From NCBI GenBank assembly GCA_001564135.1, contig LKNH01000016.1, positions 1 through 18,232 of the forward strand: a DNA stretch of 18,232 nucleotides, written 5' to 3'. The DNA comes from Halobacteriaceae archaeon Tc-Br11_E2g27. Lineage in GTDB: Archaea > Halobacteriota > Halobacteria > Halobacteriales > Haloarculaceae. Under the pieces are notes generated by a model. The model searched no databases. It was not told where the DNA came from and saw only the letters and a list, made by a program, of their open reading frames with translations. Position 1 is the first letter of the stretch, and every line of letters starts with the position of its first letter. The translations under genes were made by a program, and so were the position numbers. Positions 6,063-14,533 of the stretch are shown in pieces.

Positions 6063-7817
6063 TTACTTCTTCTCTTCGACGTGTCGGACACTGCTGGCGA
6101 TACCTCGCGTACTTTTGACCATCTCCGGACCGGACATCTCCGCCCGGCCGACTCCAAACGCCTTCGGCCCCTCGATAACTACTTCATCACCGGGTCGGAT
6201 ATCGTCACTTGCATCGACAACGCCAGGGGCGAGGACGGAGCCATGTGGGACAAACCCGTCAATCTCGACGCGTTTGGTCGGGGCGTCGCTTGCAGCCCAC
6301 CGCTTTGCTCCGGCGAGTGTCAGTGCAAGCACGCCGTACTGCGGGACAACGACAGCAAGTTGTTCACCGTCGGTATTGCGTGCTCTGAGTTTCGGATACC
6401 GGCCTTCAGTCTGAATCTCATCGAAAAGCAAGTCGCCCGCACCATCGCCGAACTGGTAATCAGCCATTGCGCGCATGGTGTTATGCTGGCGGTCGCGTTT
6501 GAGATATTTCTCCTCGCCCGCAAGCGTTGACGAGAGGTTGGCAAGCGATTCCGTTGTCGTCGGATGCTCTTCGACAGTGTACTCAAACGAGAGGCCGAGT
6601 TCCTCCTCGACACGTTCACAGATTGCTCGGTAGCCCTCATCTGGGACGTGGGCGATAATCCGTGGATAGGAGGTCCGTTCGAGATATGCACGGAGAACGT
6701 TGCTAACAAATGTCTTTTCGGTCTCGCTCCAGTGACCAGTCACCACCGTGTCATAATGCTGTGCGGGATACGTTAGCTCCAGTTCCTGCGGAACGACACC
6801 GATGGGAGAGGTCATGGAAACGAGATGTCCCCGGAACTGAACTGCCTGATGGAACTGACCGTGGCTCTGTGACTCGCTGTAGGGTTTTTTCGCAGAGCAT
6901 GGAACGAGCACGCACGGATTGTCAAAGCGGTTGTGGTACCGGCTGGTAACTCGCTCTGCGTAGCGCTGAATTTCGACGCGACGGAGGGTGTCATCCGTCG
7001 CAGCGGTCAGGTTGGCGCGCCGAATGAGTGGCGTTCGCTGTTCGAGGTAGCCATACTGCTGGTCGAACTGTCGCATGACGCTTGTCGCCCAATTGTCGTG
7101 TCTGACCTGGCCTTCGAGATAATCTCGAAGACGACCAGCACGAATTCGCTCGCGGACCGTCCGAAGTTCCTGTTCGAGGACGTTCGCGTTGTGGTCGGCA
7201 CAATCTTGGAGCGTGAACTCCGTTCGGGGTTGCTGACAGGCCGGACACGAACAGGGCAGTTCTTCAAGGTCTTCCAGAAACTGCGCGCCGTTGCTCGTGA
7301 GATACTGCCCGCGGGTGCCTTCGATTCGCGCTGCGTATGAATCAATAAGGTCGACACCGGCGGCGACAATCATCGGTAGCGTCGCGGGGGTAGCAACGCC
7401 AGGGAGATACAGCGCAGTATCGGCCGGTATCCGCTCTCGTACTGAGATGATAGCATCGACGAATGCGGATGCATGTCCGGCCAGTTCCTGTGCGTTAGAG
7501 AGCACGTACACGTCTGTGCCGTGGTCGGCGACTGTATCCGAGTGGACGACTGCAGCACTCGGAAACTCGACATCAGGATACTCGGCAGCGAAGGCATCCT
7601 GAACCTCTTCGGGGGTTCCTCCGGGGAAGGCTCGATGTGGAAGAATGGTAATCTTGGAATCGTCCCCCTCGGGAACGTCACGCTCCTGTGTCCACTCGGT
7701 CCCGCCGTCAACGAGCAAGTCGTCGACAAGTGCGGGCGTTCGATGTGACTCCGCGAGGCGTAACTCGCCGAGTCGTGCCGCACCATCGCGCTCATGAATC
7801 TCAAAATACTCGGTCAT
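6063..7817 (-). CDS. arcS: Archaeosine synthase ArcS (TgtA2)
   Basis: ArcS acts after TgtA on preQ0 at position 15 of the tRNA D-arm. Published work shows it attaches lysine to the nitrile, and a radical-SAM partner (RaSEA) then releases archaeosine. The 584-residue protein has an N-terminal TGT-like barrel remnant that keeps the zinc motif PCSCPAC (188-194) and a later DCADHN (205-210). A central ArcS-specific domain holds PCSAKKPYSESQSHGQF (306-322). A C-terminal PUA RNA-binding domain spans about 487-570 (QYGVLALTLAGAKRW, GFVPHGSVLAPGV, IRPGDEVVIEG). The Asp of the TGT TDSGSFQ motif is absent, as expected for ArcS. The ATG overlaps the tgtA stop (ATGA), so the two are translationally coupled. 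No RaSEA gene is visible in this window. Confidence 0.94.
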   Translation of the reverse strand: MTEYFEIHERDGAARLGELRLAESHRTPALVDDLLVDGGTEWTQERDVPEGDDSKITILPHRAFPGGTPEEVQDAFAAEYPDVEFPSAAVVHSDTVADHGTDVYVLSNAQELAGHASAFVDAIISVRERIPADTALYLPGVATPATLPMIVAAGVDLIDSYAARIEGTRGQYLTSNGAQFLEDLEELPCSCPACQQPRTEFTLQDCADHNANVLEQELRTVRERIRAGRLRDYLEGQVRHDNWATSVMRQFDQQYGYLEQRTPLIRRANLTAATDDTLRRVEIQRYAERVTSRYHNRFDNPCVLVPCSAKKPYSESQSHGQFHQAVQFRGHLVSMTSPIGVVPQELELTYPAQHYDTVVTGHWSETEKTFVSNVLRAYLERTSYPRIIAHVPDEGYRAICERVEEELGLSFEYTVEEHPTTTESLANLSSTLAGEEKYLKRDRQHNTMRAMADYQFGDGAGDLLFDEIQTEGRYPKLRARNTDGEQLAVVVPQYGVLALTLAGAKRWAASDAPTKRVEIDGFVPHGSVLAPGVVDASDDIRPGDEVVIEGPKAFGVGRAEMSGPEMVKSTRGIASSVRHVEEKK

Positions 7818-9361
7818 TGGTCGGTTTCGGATGCTGTCGAATAACTGTGCGTCGGTTCGGACTCGTCGGAAGTCGGTTCGGAACTGTTGGAGTGGGTTTC
7901 GCCAAGGCGTTCGACAGTGACTGCATCGGGGAGCATCGAGAGCGCTTCATCGGGCCAGCCGTCGTGATAGACCGTCATGCTGGTGTCAGGATTCGTTTTG
8001 ATAAGTTGGCAGACGCCTCGTGCAGCGGATTCGTAGGCAGCGCGGTCAAGGTTGTTGGGTAATTCAGCGGTGAGTGGGTATACATCCGAAAGCGGACGAG
8101 GGACAGGACCGAACGGCGGAATCAACCGCCAGGATTCTTCAAATGACTCGCTGTGGCTCCCTTCCGTTAACAGGAGCTCCTGAGGCGTCTCAAGCCGTGC
8201 CAGTCGGTTATGATGGCGAATAACTTCCGGCCGTCGTGCGCTCTCTGCGGAGAGATAAAAGAACGTATCCTTGGCAACAGGGTCCGTCCCTTCGAGCCAG
8301 TTGTCGTGTTCCAAAAGCGCACGGAATCCATCGACAAGCGTCGGGTGGCCGCGAACTCTCGTCTCGACGAGTTCCATCAACCGGCCTGCTCTGATTGCCT
8401 GCCGAACCCGGCGCAGTTCCGCAAAGGACACAGCGAGATTGTGCCGGGCAAGCAGGTCATGACGGTCCGAATCGTCCATCGCTTCGAGTTCCGCGGGCAT
8501 GTGTGCTGTACAGACCCCACAGGAACACGGGAACTCCGTTAGGTCTTCGAGATGTCTGGTTCCACGGACCGTGAGATATCGGTCGTCGCGCGCATAGAGG
8601 GCGTAGGCCGCAGAATCAAAGAGGTCACAGCCAAGGGCTGCGGCAAGGGCAAACATCATCGGATGCCCTGCGCCGAACAGGTGAACCGGGCCGGCCTGCC
8701 CTAGCCCATCTTTGACCGCCGCAACCAGGTCGACAATATCGGCATACCGGTACTCGTTGAGCAGTGGAACGACCGCACCGATTGGGAACATATCGAGCGT
8801 CGTTTGACGGGCGTGTGTTGCGGCGTCGGTACGAAGCGCAGGGTGGGTTGACCCTTGAATCGGTGCGCTCACGAGCATCTCGCCGGTGTCGATAGTTTCA
8901 GCGAGTTCGAGTCGCTCCTGTGTCGTCTGGAGTTCGTCGCGAGCGCGCTCGTAGGAAACGTCAGGCGGGGTGGGGATATCAACTGGCGTGCCGATATCCG
9001 ACCCAATCTCGTGTTGAAAGGAGAGGATTTCCTCGGTTGTTACGTCTATCTCGCCGTATTCGGCAAGCTGGAACGAGCCGGAATCAGTCATAATAGCGCC
9101 GGAAAAATCGAGAAAATCGTGCAGTCCCTGTTCGCAAATTGGTTCTCGAATATCGTCGCTCCCGTGGATAATGTAGCTGTTTGTGATGAGAATCTGTGCC
9201 CCGAACGTCGATTCGAGTTCGGCTGGTGGAAGCGTCTGTACGTGTGGATTAACCACCGGCAGGAGTGCGGGGGTCTCGACAGTGACATCCGCCCGCGGAA
9301 CATCAAATGTACCGCATCTCCCGGCGCCATCGTGACTCGTTAGTTCGAACTGTTCTCGCAT
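7814..9361 (-). CDS. tgtA: Archaeal tRNA-guanine(15) transglycosylase
   Basis: It replaces guanine 15 of tRNA with preQ0, the first tRNA step of archaeosine synthesis. From ATG 9361 the protein is 515 residues. I count catalytic Asp93 in TDSGSFQ and Asp249 in FDSAAYALYA, matching the known active-site pair, and zinc ligands Cys279, Cys281, Cys284 (PCSCGVC) with His307. The start at 9361 is chosen because GAGGG lies just before it and the conserved N-terminus (MREQFELTSHDGAGRCGTF) follows; an ATG at 9412 would add 17 unlike residues and begin inside a palindrome arm. After ~485 comes a Ser/Thr/Glu-rich tail (HSNSSEPTSDESEPTHS) with no PUA domain; the PUA is on ArcS instead. It overlaps arcS by four bases. 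Confidence 0.95.
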   Translation of the reverse strand: MREQFELTSHDGAGRCGTFDVPRADVTVETPALLPVVNPHVQTLPPAELESTFGAQILITNSYIIHGSDDIREPICEQGLHDFLDFSGAIMTDSGSFQLAEYGEIDVTTEEILSFQHEIGSDIGTPVDIPTPPDVSYERARDELQTTQERLELAETIDTGEMLVSAPIQGSTHPALRTDAATHARQTTLDMFPIGAVVPLLNEYRYADIVDLVAAVKDGLGQAGPVHLFGAGHPMMFALAAALGCDLFDSAAYALYARDDRYLTVRGTRHLEDLTEFPCSCGVCTAHMPAELEAMDDSDRHDLLARHNLAVSFAELRRVRQAIRAGRLMELVETRVRGHPTLVDGFRALLEHDNWLEGTDPVAKDTFFYLSAESARRPEVIRHHNRLARLETPQELLLTEGSHSESFEESWRLIPPFGPVPRPLSDVYPLTAELPNNLDRAAYESAARGVCQLIKTNPDTSMTVYHDGWPDEALSMLPDAVTVERLGETHSNSSEPTSDESEPTHSYSTASETDQ

Positions 9362-9408
9362 TGGCCCTCTTTCGGGAAGCGCTGCGGTAAGGATTGCGCT
9401 TGAGCGCG

Positions 9409-9491
9409 TCATACTACCGGACGTAAGCTATTGAACAATCTCGCCACCCGGAGTGGCGAGTAAGTGTACGAAGTTACGTCCGGCAGTATCA
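9409..9491. repeat. 83-bp nested palindrome between the NUDIX gene and tgtA
   Basis: The outer arms 9409-9426 and 9474-9491 pair at 16 of 18 positions, with a perfect 10-bp core CCGGACGTAA / TTACGTCCGG. Inside is a second perfect hairpin, CTCGCCAC (9440-9447) and GTGGCGAG (9453-9460), with a 5-nt loop. The outer right arm contains the NUDIX stop codon and the left arm contains the alternative tgtA ATG at 9412. It may be an RNA structure in the tgtA leader, a terminator/attenuator or a small mobile palindrome. No T-run follows on the minus strand. Confidence 0.7.
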
Positions 9492-10037
9492 GTCCTGTCG
9501 GCCATCGGGATACTGAAGCAGATACTGCGCTATGGCAAACGCGGACCGACCGTCACGGAACTCACCGGTTCGGACGGATTCGCTGAGTTCCTCGAACGAC
9601 GAGAGGACTGGCTCTATTGTCTCGTCCGAATCCAGGCGTTGGTCACCCGCCGGTTTACAGTCCCAGGCGACGAAATAATGAAAGATAGCATCCGAAAACC
9701 CGTTCGAGGGTTCAACGGTGGTGAGGTGTGCAACTTCAGCCGGTTTGTATCCCGTCTCTTCGAGGAGCTCCCGACCGACCGCTTCACGGGGTTTCTCACC
9801 GGCTTCAAGCGAGCCTGCTGGGAGCCCAAGGTTCATCCGTCTGACGGCGTGTCGCCACTCGCGGATAGTAACCACGTCGCCGTCGGGCGTAAACGGGAGG
9901 ATGACGACGCTTTCAGTCTCCGTGAGATAATCGAATTCTGCCTCGTTACCATCGGGGAGCTCGACAGTCTCGTTGATGATATCGAAGCCGTCACACGAAT
10001 AAGCACGCTCCTGTGAAATTGTCCGCCAGGGTTGCAT
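9489..10037 (-). CDS. NUDIX hydrolase, ADP-ribose pyrophosphatase type
   Basis: Enzymes of this group hydrolyse ADP-ribose or similar nucleoside diphosphate sugars in the cytosol. From ATG 10037 the protein has 182 residues. The NUDIX box is complete at 75-97 (G75, E81, REL 89-91, EE 93-94, G96). It is preceded by TIREWRHAVRRMNLGLPAGS, which resembles the ADP-ribose pyrophosphatase pattern (E-W/R-Q/H-R ... ELPAG). The start at 10037 is preferred over an ATG at 10088 because a TATA-like CTTTAGTTAG lies ~24 nt before it and the added 17 residues look non-conserved. The gene is first in the minus-strand run leading to tgtA, but the 83-bp palindrome at its stop codon may separate them. A link to tRNA modification is not shown. 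Confidence 0.85.
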   Translation of the reverse strand: MQPWRTISQERAYSCDGFDIINETVELPDGNEAEFDYLTETESVVILPFTPDGDVVTIREWRHAVRRMNLGLPAGSLEAGEKPREAVGRELLEETGYKPAEVAHLTTVEPSNGFSDAIFHYFVAWDCKPAGDQRLDSDETIEPVLSSFEELSESVRTGEFRDGRSAFAIAQYLLQYPDGRQD

Positions 10038-10055
10038 AGCTCTGTCTTGGACGGA

Positions 10056-10066
10056 ACTAACTAAAG
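10056..10066 (-). promoter_or_regulatory. TATA-like box for the NUDIX gene
   Basis: On the minus strand the sequence reads CTTTAGTTAGT, centred about 24 nt before the ATG at 10037. This fits a leaderless haloarchaeal promoter and supports the shorter start. Confidence 0.4.
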
Positions 10067-10115
10067 CGTCAGGATTATTTTCACGCATAAACGGGGAACC
10101 AGAGGCTATTGTCTG

Positions 10116-10306
10116 TTGTTGGGAGAGACGCGTGGGGCGAAAACCGTCGAAGCCTCGGGAGCAGGAGGCGGTGACGGCGTAACTCCATCGGGAGACAGCA
10201 AACCGCGGTGTCCAAGCGCGGTCACATGCCGTCTCCCGCTGGAGTCAGTGTGCCTCTGACAGCACCCCACACAACTAGTGGGAGAGACGGTCTCAAATCG
10301 ACCGTC
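10116..10306 (-). ncRNA. Candidate structured noncoding RNA
   Basis: A G+C-rich, strongly base-paired segment lies in an otherwise AT-rich gap. Its central stem pairs 10182-10196 with 10231-10245 at 14 of 15 positions (ACTCCA-t-CGGGAGAC / GTCTCCCG-c-TGGAGT), topped by CCGCG (10203-10207)/CGCGG (10217-10221). A side hairpin is GCCTC (10152-10156)/GAGGC (10165-10169). GTGGGG (10132-10137)/CCCCAC (10265-10270) could close the whole domain. The 11-mer TGGGAGAGACG is repeated directly at 10120-10130 and 10279-10289, each followed ~12 nt later by ACCGTC; the right copy forms a 7-bp hairpin GACGGTC/GACCGTC (10286-10306). A minus-strand TATA-like box lies right upstream, so I favour the minus strand. 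It does not match SRP RNA, RNase P RNA or tRNA features known to me. A small mobile element is the main alternative. Confidence 0.42.
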
Positions 10307-10307
10307 A

Positions 10308-10324
10308 TTATACTAATATACCTA
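10308..10324 (-). promoter_or_regulatory. TATA-like region upstream of the structured segment
   Basis: The minus strand reads AGGTATATTAGTATAAT, with TATATTA and AGTATAA as possible TATA boxes. Transcription would begin near 10290, at the right edge of the structured segment. This supports, but does not prove, a minus-strand RNA. Confidence 0.35.
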
Positions 10325-10481
10325 TTTACACATACGAATGACTACTAACATACAAAACTAGTTACTGGGTAGGGGCTAAATATCTAGATGGTAGCGGAAA
10401 AGTGACAGACGGAACAGTGACGTGTGCACGCTCATCTCAATAATCAATCGTGAGGTATTCCTACGCTGGGTGAAAAACCAT

Positions 10482-10523
10482 TCTGAGCGACATAAACATT
10501 GGAGGTTTTTATTATAACTCCAA
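10482..10523 (-). terminator. Possible terminator downstream of the regulator
   Basis: TTGGAG (10499-10504) and CTCCAA (10518-10523) form a 6-bp hairpin, extendable with one mismatch. On the minus strand five T (plus-strand A at 10482-10486) follow 12 bp later. It is about 110 bp beyond the regulator stop, which makes the assignment weak. Confidence 0.3.
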
Positions 10524-10633
10524 AACACTGCTTCAAGACCGGAACAGTTGGCATGATTTTTGTAGAGTTTACAGTTCTGTTGAATCGCGAGACGGATGGT
10601 CCAAGGTTGATGGCGGCGAGCAGTAACTGTCCA

Positions 10634-13600
10634 TTAGTTATCGTCGAACAAGGAGGTAAACAGCCGACGCTGTGCCTCTCGGAGGTGATGAGTCATGGTC
10701 GGTTGCGAGATATCAAGCAGTTCCGCCAGTTCGACGCCGGTGGTTGCCCGCGGCGATTCGAAATAACCGCTTTCGAAGGCCGTTACCAGGACTTCTCGTT
10801 GACGGTCAGTTAACTCATTTTCTAGCGTTCCCTTCAGCGAATCAGCTGACTGGCGGCTATCGACCGTCTGCTGTGAACGCAACCCCGTTTGCGGATATCG
10901 GTCCCGGACGCGGTCCAGGAACTCGCGTACGTCGCGTTCCCGTGGAAGATGAACGGTTGCCTGACAGCCCGTGGCGGTCGTCGTTACTGACTTTGGAATT
11001 GCACCACACTCGAGTAACGTATCGGCGACCGTTGGCTCGGCGATAGCAACCCGAAAGAGATGCTTTTCACGGTTTTCAAGGTACGTAAGCGATTCGACCG
11101 CAACGAACTCCGATTCGAGTGCCAGAATTTCATCCACGACCGAAGCCGACACGGCAAATAACACCTGCGAGCGACCATCCGTATCAGGCGTGATTTCACG
11201 GTAACTAACAGCCTCCTCAGCAACCTCCGCAACAGCATTCAGGAAGGTGTCTGTCTGTTCGATTTCCAATTCGAGTTCAACAACGGTATCCGCAAGGATA
11301 CCTCGGCGCGTCTCGATAGCGTTGATGCTGTGGGCGATTGTTTCACCTAGTGTCGTAATGACTGGTTCGACGATATCATCGAACGCATCGGGTTTGTCCG
11401 CATAGACGGTCAAAACACCGTATGTGGCCTCGCCGTAGGTAAGCGGAACAGCAAGCATCGATTGATAGCCGCGGTCAAGTGCCTCACTCGCCCAGGGCTC
11501 TTTCCGAAGGTGGTCAGTGACGTTCTTGATAACGGTTGGTTCGCCGGAGTTGGCAGTACGTGCGGCGGGCTCTTCGCTTCTGGTATCAAAGGTTAGCGTG
11601 TCGAGATAGCCATCGTTGACATCATCCCATGCCTTCGGCTCCAATATGCCGCTCTCTGGGTCGATTTGTCCGACCCAGGCGAAGCGATACTGAGCGCTTT
11701 CGACAAACCGCTCACAGACGCCGCGCTCTATCTCCTTTCGGGTTCCTGCTCGGCGGAGGAGCCTGTCGGTGTCACCAATCAGCGAAAACATCTCCTCGAA
11801 CCGGTCGATGCGTTCGCTTCGCTGAGCGAGTTCAGCATCGCGCTGTTCAATATCTGCCTGCCCCTCAACCCGGTCGAACGCAGCCTCAGTCGTCGCCGCA
11901 AGCAGCCCAATCAGTCGTTGCATCTCCTCATCGAAATGCCCGTATTCAGTATCGGTAACGACGAATACACCGTGGTCGCCAAGCGGAACCATCAATGTCT
12001 GTTTGGCCTCTGTCTCCGGGTAGGCCAGTTGTTCGGAGTTGTGCACATCGGCAAACAACTTCGTCTCACCATCGATATAGCTCTGCCAGACGAGCGAGTC
12101 AGGGTATCCCGGACCGAAGGTTGTTTGGTCGCCGTAGAACTCGTGTAATGCGTCGGTCGCGGCTGCTGTCCGGAGGACGTTTTCGTCGTCGTCAAAGAGG
12201 AATATGCCGATACCACCCGGCCGAAGTACTTCAGCTGCAGTACTCACTACGACGCGGCTGACGGCCCACCGCGATTCCGCAGCGAGCAAATCCTGTGTCG
12301 CCTCGTACAGCGCGGTTAGCGTCTGCTCTCGCTCACGACTTTCGACCGCTGAGATGGCGTAGCCAACGACCTCGCCAAGTTCGTCTAAGACATCAATCTC
12401 TCGCTCGCTGAATGCACTCACATTCTCCGAGTAGACGGTAATCACACCGTACGTACGCTCCCCATAACTGATTGGAATCGCGGCAATCGAACCGAGATTC
12501 ATTTCAACCGCAAGCGAGTCGAACCCTTGTGGGATTGCTGCATCAGGGGATTGCAGGTTTTGAATAACTTGTGTGTGGCCTGTTGCAAGTGCACCGTATG
12601 CTGGGCATGTTTCGGCTGTTGCTCCTTTGATTGGCAGGGCATTCTCCAAGAGCGGCGTCACCGATGAGTTCCTCTCACCGAGTATAAGTTCGTCATCTGT
12701 CGTCTTTCGGAACGCGATGACGTGCTGATACCACCCGGACGACGATAGATTGTCACAGACAGCGGCCTCAATCTCTTCTCGTGAGGTGGATTCGAGCAAC
12801 GCCTTGTCCACCTCTCGAATGATATGGTTCAGCCGGTCAAGCTGTGCAAGTTCGTTTCGCTGGGCTTTGAGCCGTTCTTCACGGTTGACGCGTTCGGTGA
12901 TATCATCGAATGCGATGACAACTCGGCTCAGTTCATCGTCATCGAACAGCGGAACCCCATCAGCGTTAAGGATAATTTCTTCTCCTGATGGATGTCTCAC
13001 ACAAACCTCCCAATCATAAACTGGTTCACCAGTCCGTTCAATGCGGTTAAACGGCAGCTCTGACCGATGACTGGCCTCCCCACTCGCCGTAAATAGGGTT
13101 ACTTCCGGTGGGTGTGGGTCAGCGTTCAAAAGTATCTCATGGTCGATATCCAGAATCTCCGATGCCTGTTCGTTTGCTCGAATAATTTCCCCGTCAGCAT
13201 TGTGGACGACAATACCGACCGGACTCGTTTCGAGAATTCGTTCGACAAGGTCCCGTTCGTTTTGCAGCGCTTGTTCGCGCTGTTTCCGTTCGTGAATATC
13301 TTTGAATACGCCGCGGATACCCACTCGGTCACCGTTCTCGACGATGAGTTCACCAGACAGTTGGAACCAGCGTAACTCCCCATCACCGGTTCGAATGCGG
13401 ATTTCCATATCTTCCATCGGCTCCCCGTTCTGTACCGCTCTGTATCCTTTCTGGACGCGTTTTTTATCCTCCGGGTGATACCGCTCCATTATTTTCTCAA
13501 GCGTCGGCTCATACGACTGTGGCAAGTTTAACAGCGAATAAACCTCATCAGTCCAGCGTAGGGTATCATCCTCAAAGAGCAGTTCCCAGCCCCCAACGGC

Positions 13601-14470
13601 AGCCACCTCGTGTGTCTGCTGGACGAACTCTCGCTGGCGTTCGAGTTCGTTCTCCCGCTCTTTGTGTCTGGTAACGTCCTGCATAATCCCGACGATTCTG
13701 GTGAGCGATTCCTGTTCGTAGACGGCAAACCACTGCTCGCGGACCCATCTAACGGCCCCATCCGCGCCGAGGAGTCGGAACTCCTCATCATAAGCGTCCG
13801 GGGTTATACGGTTTTGCTGTCGTGTTTCCTGTATCCGCTCTCTGTCGTCCGGGTGAATCCGTTCAAAGAGCGGTGATTCAGTATCGAAAATGTGTGTCGG
13901 TCGCTGTCCGAGAATATCCGCTGATGCGGTGCTGGCAAATTCAATTTCACCTGATGGTTGTGCGACCCAGAAAGCAGCAGTGAGATTCTCGCTCAGATAC
14001 CGAAGGAGTTCATCGCGCTCTTCTAACCGTTGGTCGTCAACGTGTTTACGGCGTTCGTCCACACCCGGATTGGTGCTCGAATCGGTTTGCCAACTGTTGG
14101 CCGCCAGTACCGTCTCAAGCCGCCGGTGTAACACTGCCGGAGTCGTTTTCGAAGGAGTGGACTGGATAATATCAGTCACACCAGCCTCAAATAGACGGTC
14201 AATCGTCGCGGGTTGGTCCGTTCCAACGAAGGCAACCAGTGGGACGGTTGTCTGCTCACTAAGTTTCCGCACTGAATCAACGACACTGTCGCTCCCTTCA
14301 CTCGCATCTACGAGGATACACTCCGTCTCTGTCGACAGCAAGTCCAAAACGCCGTGAGCGCTGGTGGCTGTCAAAACTGACCCGGCAGAATCAAGACATT
14401 CAACTGGTGTCTCAGTTCCCTCTACCGTTGTCAAAAAAACCAGCGAGGACTGCGATGATGAGGTGTGCAT
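10634..14470 (-). CDS. Multi-sensor regulator: degenerate receiver, three PAS, three GAF, Bat-type domain, HTH-10
   Basis: This is a very large (1278-residue) haloarchaeal regulator of the bacterio-opsin activator (Bat) superfamily. In order: a receiver-like domain (~8-122) with Asp55 in CILVDASE but no acidic pair near the start and no conserved Lys, so probably not a working phospho-acceptor; PAS 1 (~152-270, PAC region RWVREQW...GIMQDVT); PAS 2 (~280-398); PAS 3 (~403-530); GAF 1 (~545-710); GAF 2 (~715-866); GAF 3 (~895-1055), which resembles GAF 1 (YGERTYGVITVY versus YGEATYGVLTVY); a Bat-associated domain (~1060-1200); and HTH-10 (1220-1271, ELLDISQPTMTHHLREAQRR region). I see no LOV-type cysteine motif and no histidine kinase. 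It has its own TATA-like box. The signal is unknown; lying next to two photolyase genes, light, oxygen or redox sensing is an inference. Confidence 0.9.
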   Translation of the reverse strand: MHTSSSQSSLVFLTTVEGTETPVECLDSAGSVLTATSAHGVLDLLSTETECILVDASEGSDSVVDSVRKLSEQTTVPLVAFVGTDQPATIDRLFEAGVTDIIQSTPSKTTPAVLHRRLETVLAANSWQTDSSTNPGVDERRKHVDDQRLEERDELLRYLSENLTAAFWVAQPSGEIEFASTASADILGQRPTHIFDTESPLFERIHPDDRERIQETRQQNRITPDAYDEEFRLLGADGAVRWVREQWFAVYEQESLTRIVGIMQDVTRHKERENELERQREFVQQTHEVAAVGGWELLFEDDTLRWTDEVYSLLNLPQSYEPTLEKIMERYHPEDKKRVQKGYRAVQNGEPMEDMEIRIRTGDGELRWFQLSGELIVENGDRVGIRGVFKDIHERKQREQALQNERDLVERILETSPVGIVVHNADGEIIRANEQASEILDIDHEILLNADPHPPEVTLFTASGEASHRSELPFNRIERTGEPVYDWEVCVRHPSGEEIILNADGVPLFDDDELSRVVIAFDDITERVNREERLKAQRNELAQLDRLNHIIREVDKALLESTSREEIEAAVCDNLSSSGWYQHVIAFRKTTDDELILGERNSSVTPLLENALPIKGATAETCPAYGALATGHTQVIQNLQSPDAAIPQGFDSLAVEMNLGSIAAIPISYGERTYGVITVYSENVSAFSEREIDVLDELGEVVGYAISAVESREREQTLTALYEATQDLLAAESRWAVSRVVVSTAAEVLRPGGIGIFLFDDDENVLRTAAATDALHEFYGDQTTFGPGYPDSLVWQSYIDGETKLFADVHNSEQLAYPETEAKQTLMVPLGDHGVFVVTDTEYGHFDEEMQRLIGLLAATTEAAFDRVEGQADIEQRDAELAQRSERIDRFEEMFSLIGDTDRLLRRAGTRKEIERGVCERFVESAQYRFAWVGQIDPESGILEPKAWDDVNDGYLDTLTFDTRSEEPAARTANSGEPTVIKNVTDHLRKEPWASEALDRGYQSMLAVPLTYGEATYGVLTVYADKPDAFDDIVEPVITTLGETIAHSINAIETRRGILADTVVELELEIEQTDTFLNAVAEVAEEAVSYREITPDTDGRSQVLFAVSASVVDEILALESEFVAVESLTYLENREKHLFRVAIAEPTVADTLLECGAIPKSVTTTATGCQATVHLPRERDVREFLDRVRDRYPQTGLRSQQTVDSRQSADSLKGTLENELTDRQREVLVTAFESGYFESPRATTGVELAELLDISQPTMTHHLREAQRRLFTSLFDDN

Positions 14471-14500
14471 AGGTTGTTTACTCAGAGTCCATTTTGTTGG

Positions 14501-14507
14501 GATATAC
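14501..14507 (-). promoter_or_regulatory. TATA-like box of the regulator gene
   Basis: The minus strand reads CCGTATATCCC, with GTATATC centred ~34 nt before the ATG at 14470. This predicts a leader of only a few bases and separate transcription from the photolyase genes. Confidence 0.4.
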
Positions 14508-14533
14508 GGGAGGAGTGCATAGAACGATTCCGG

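Larger units (their letters stand above)
10307..10633. other. AT-rich intergenic region with no gene
   Basis: I see no convincing ORF here; the plus-strand frame starting near 10499 runs into the regulator as a shadow. It holds the TATA-like region above and a weak possible terminator for the regulator. Confidence 0.5.

Noticed and set aside
9362..9412. Longer tgtA start at ATG 9412
   Set aside because: It adds 17 residues unlike the family, begins inside the palindrome arm, and a better GAGGG site precedes the ATG at 9361.
10271..10282. ACAACTAGTGGG as a bop-type upstream activator sequence
   Set aside because: It shares only the ACTAGT core with the site I remember for Bat, lies downstream of the regulator, and the flanking bases do not fit.
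10499..10813. 104-residue plus-strand ORF
   Set aside because: Most of it is antisense to the HTH-10 regulator, and its TTG start lies in a hairpin; composition is not acidic.
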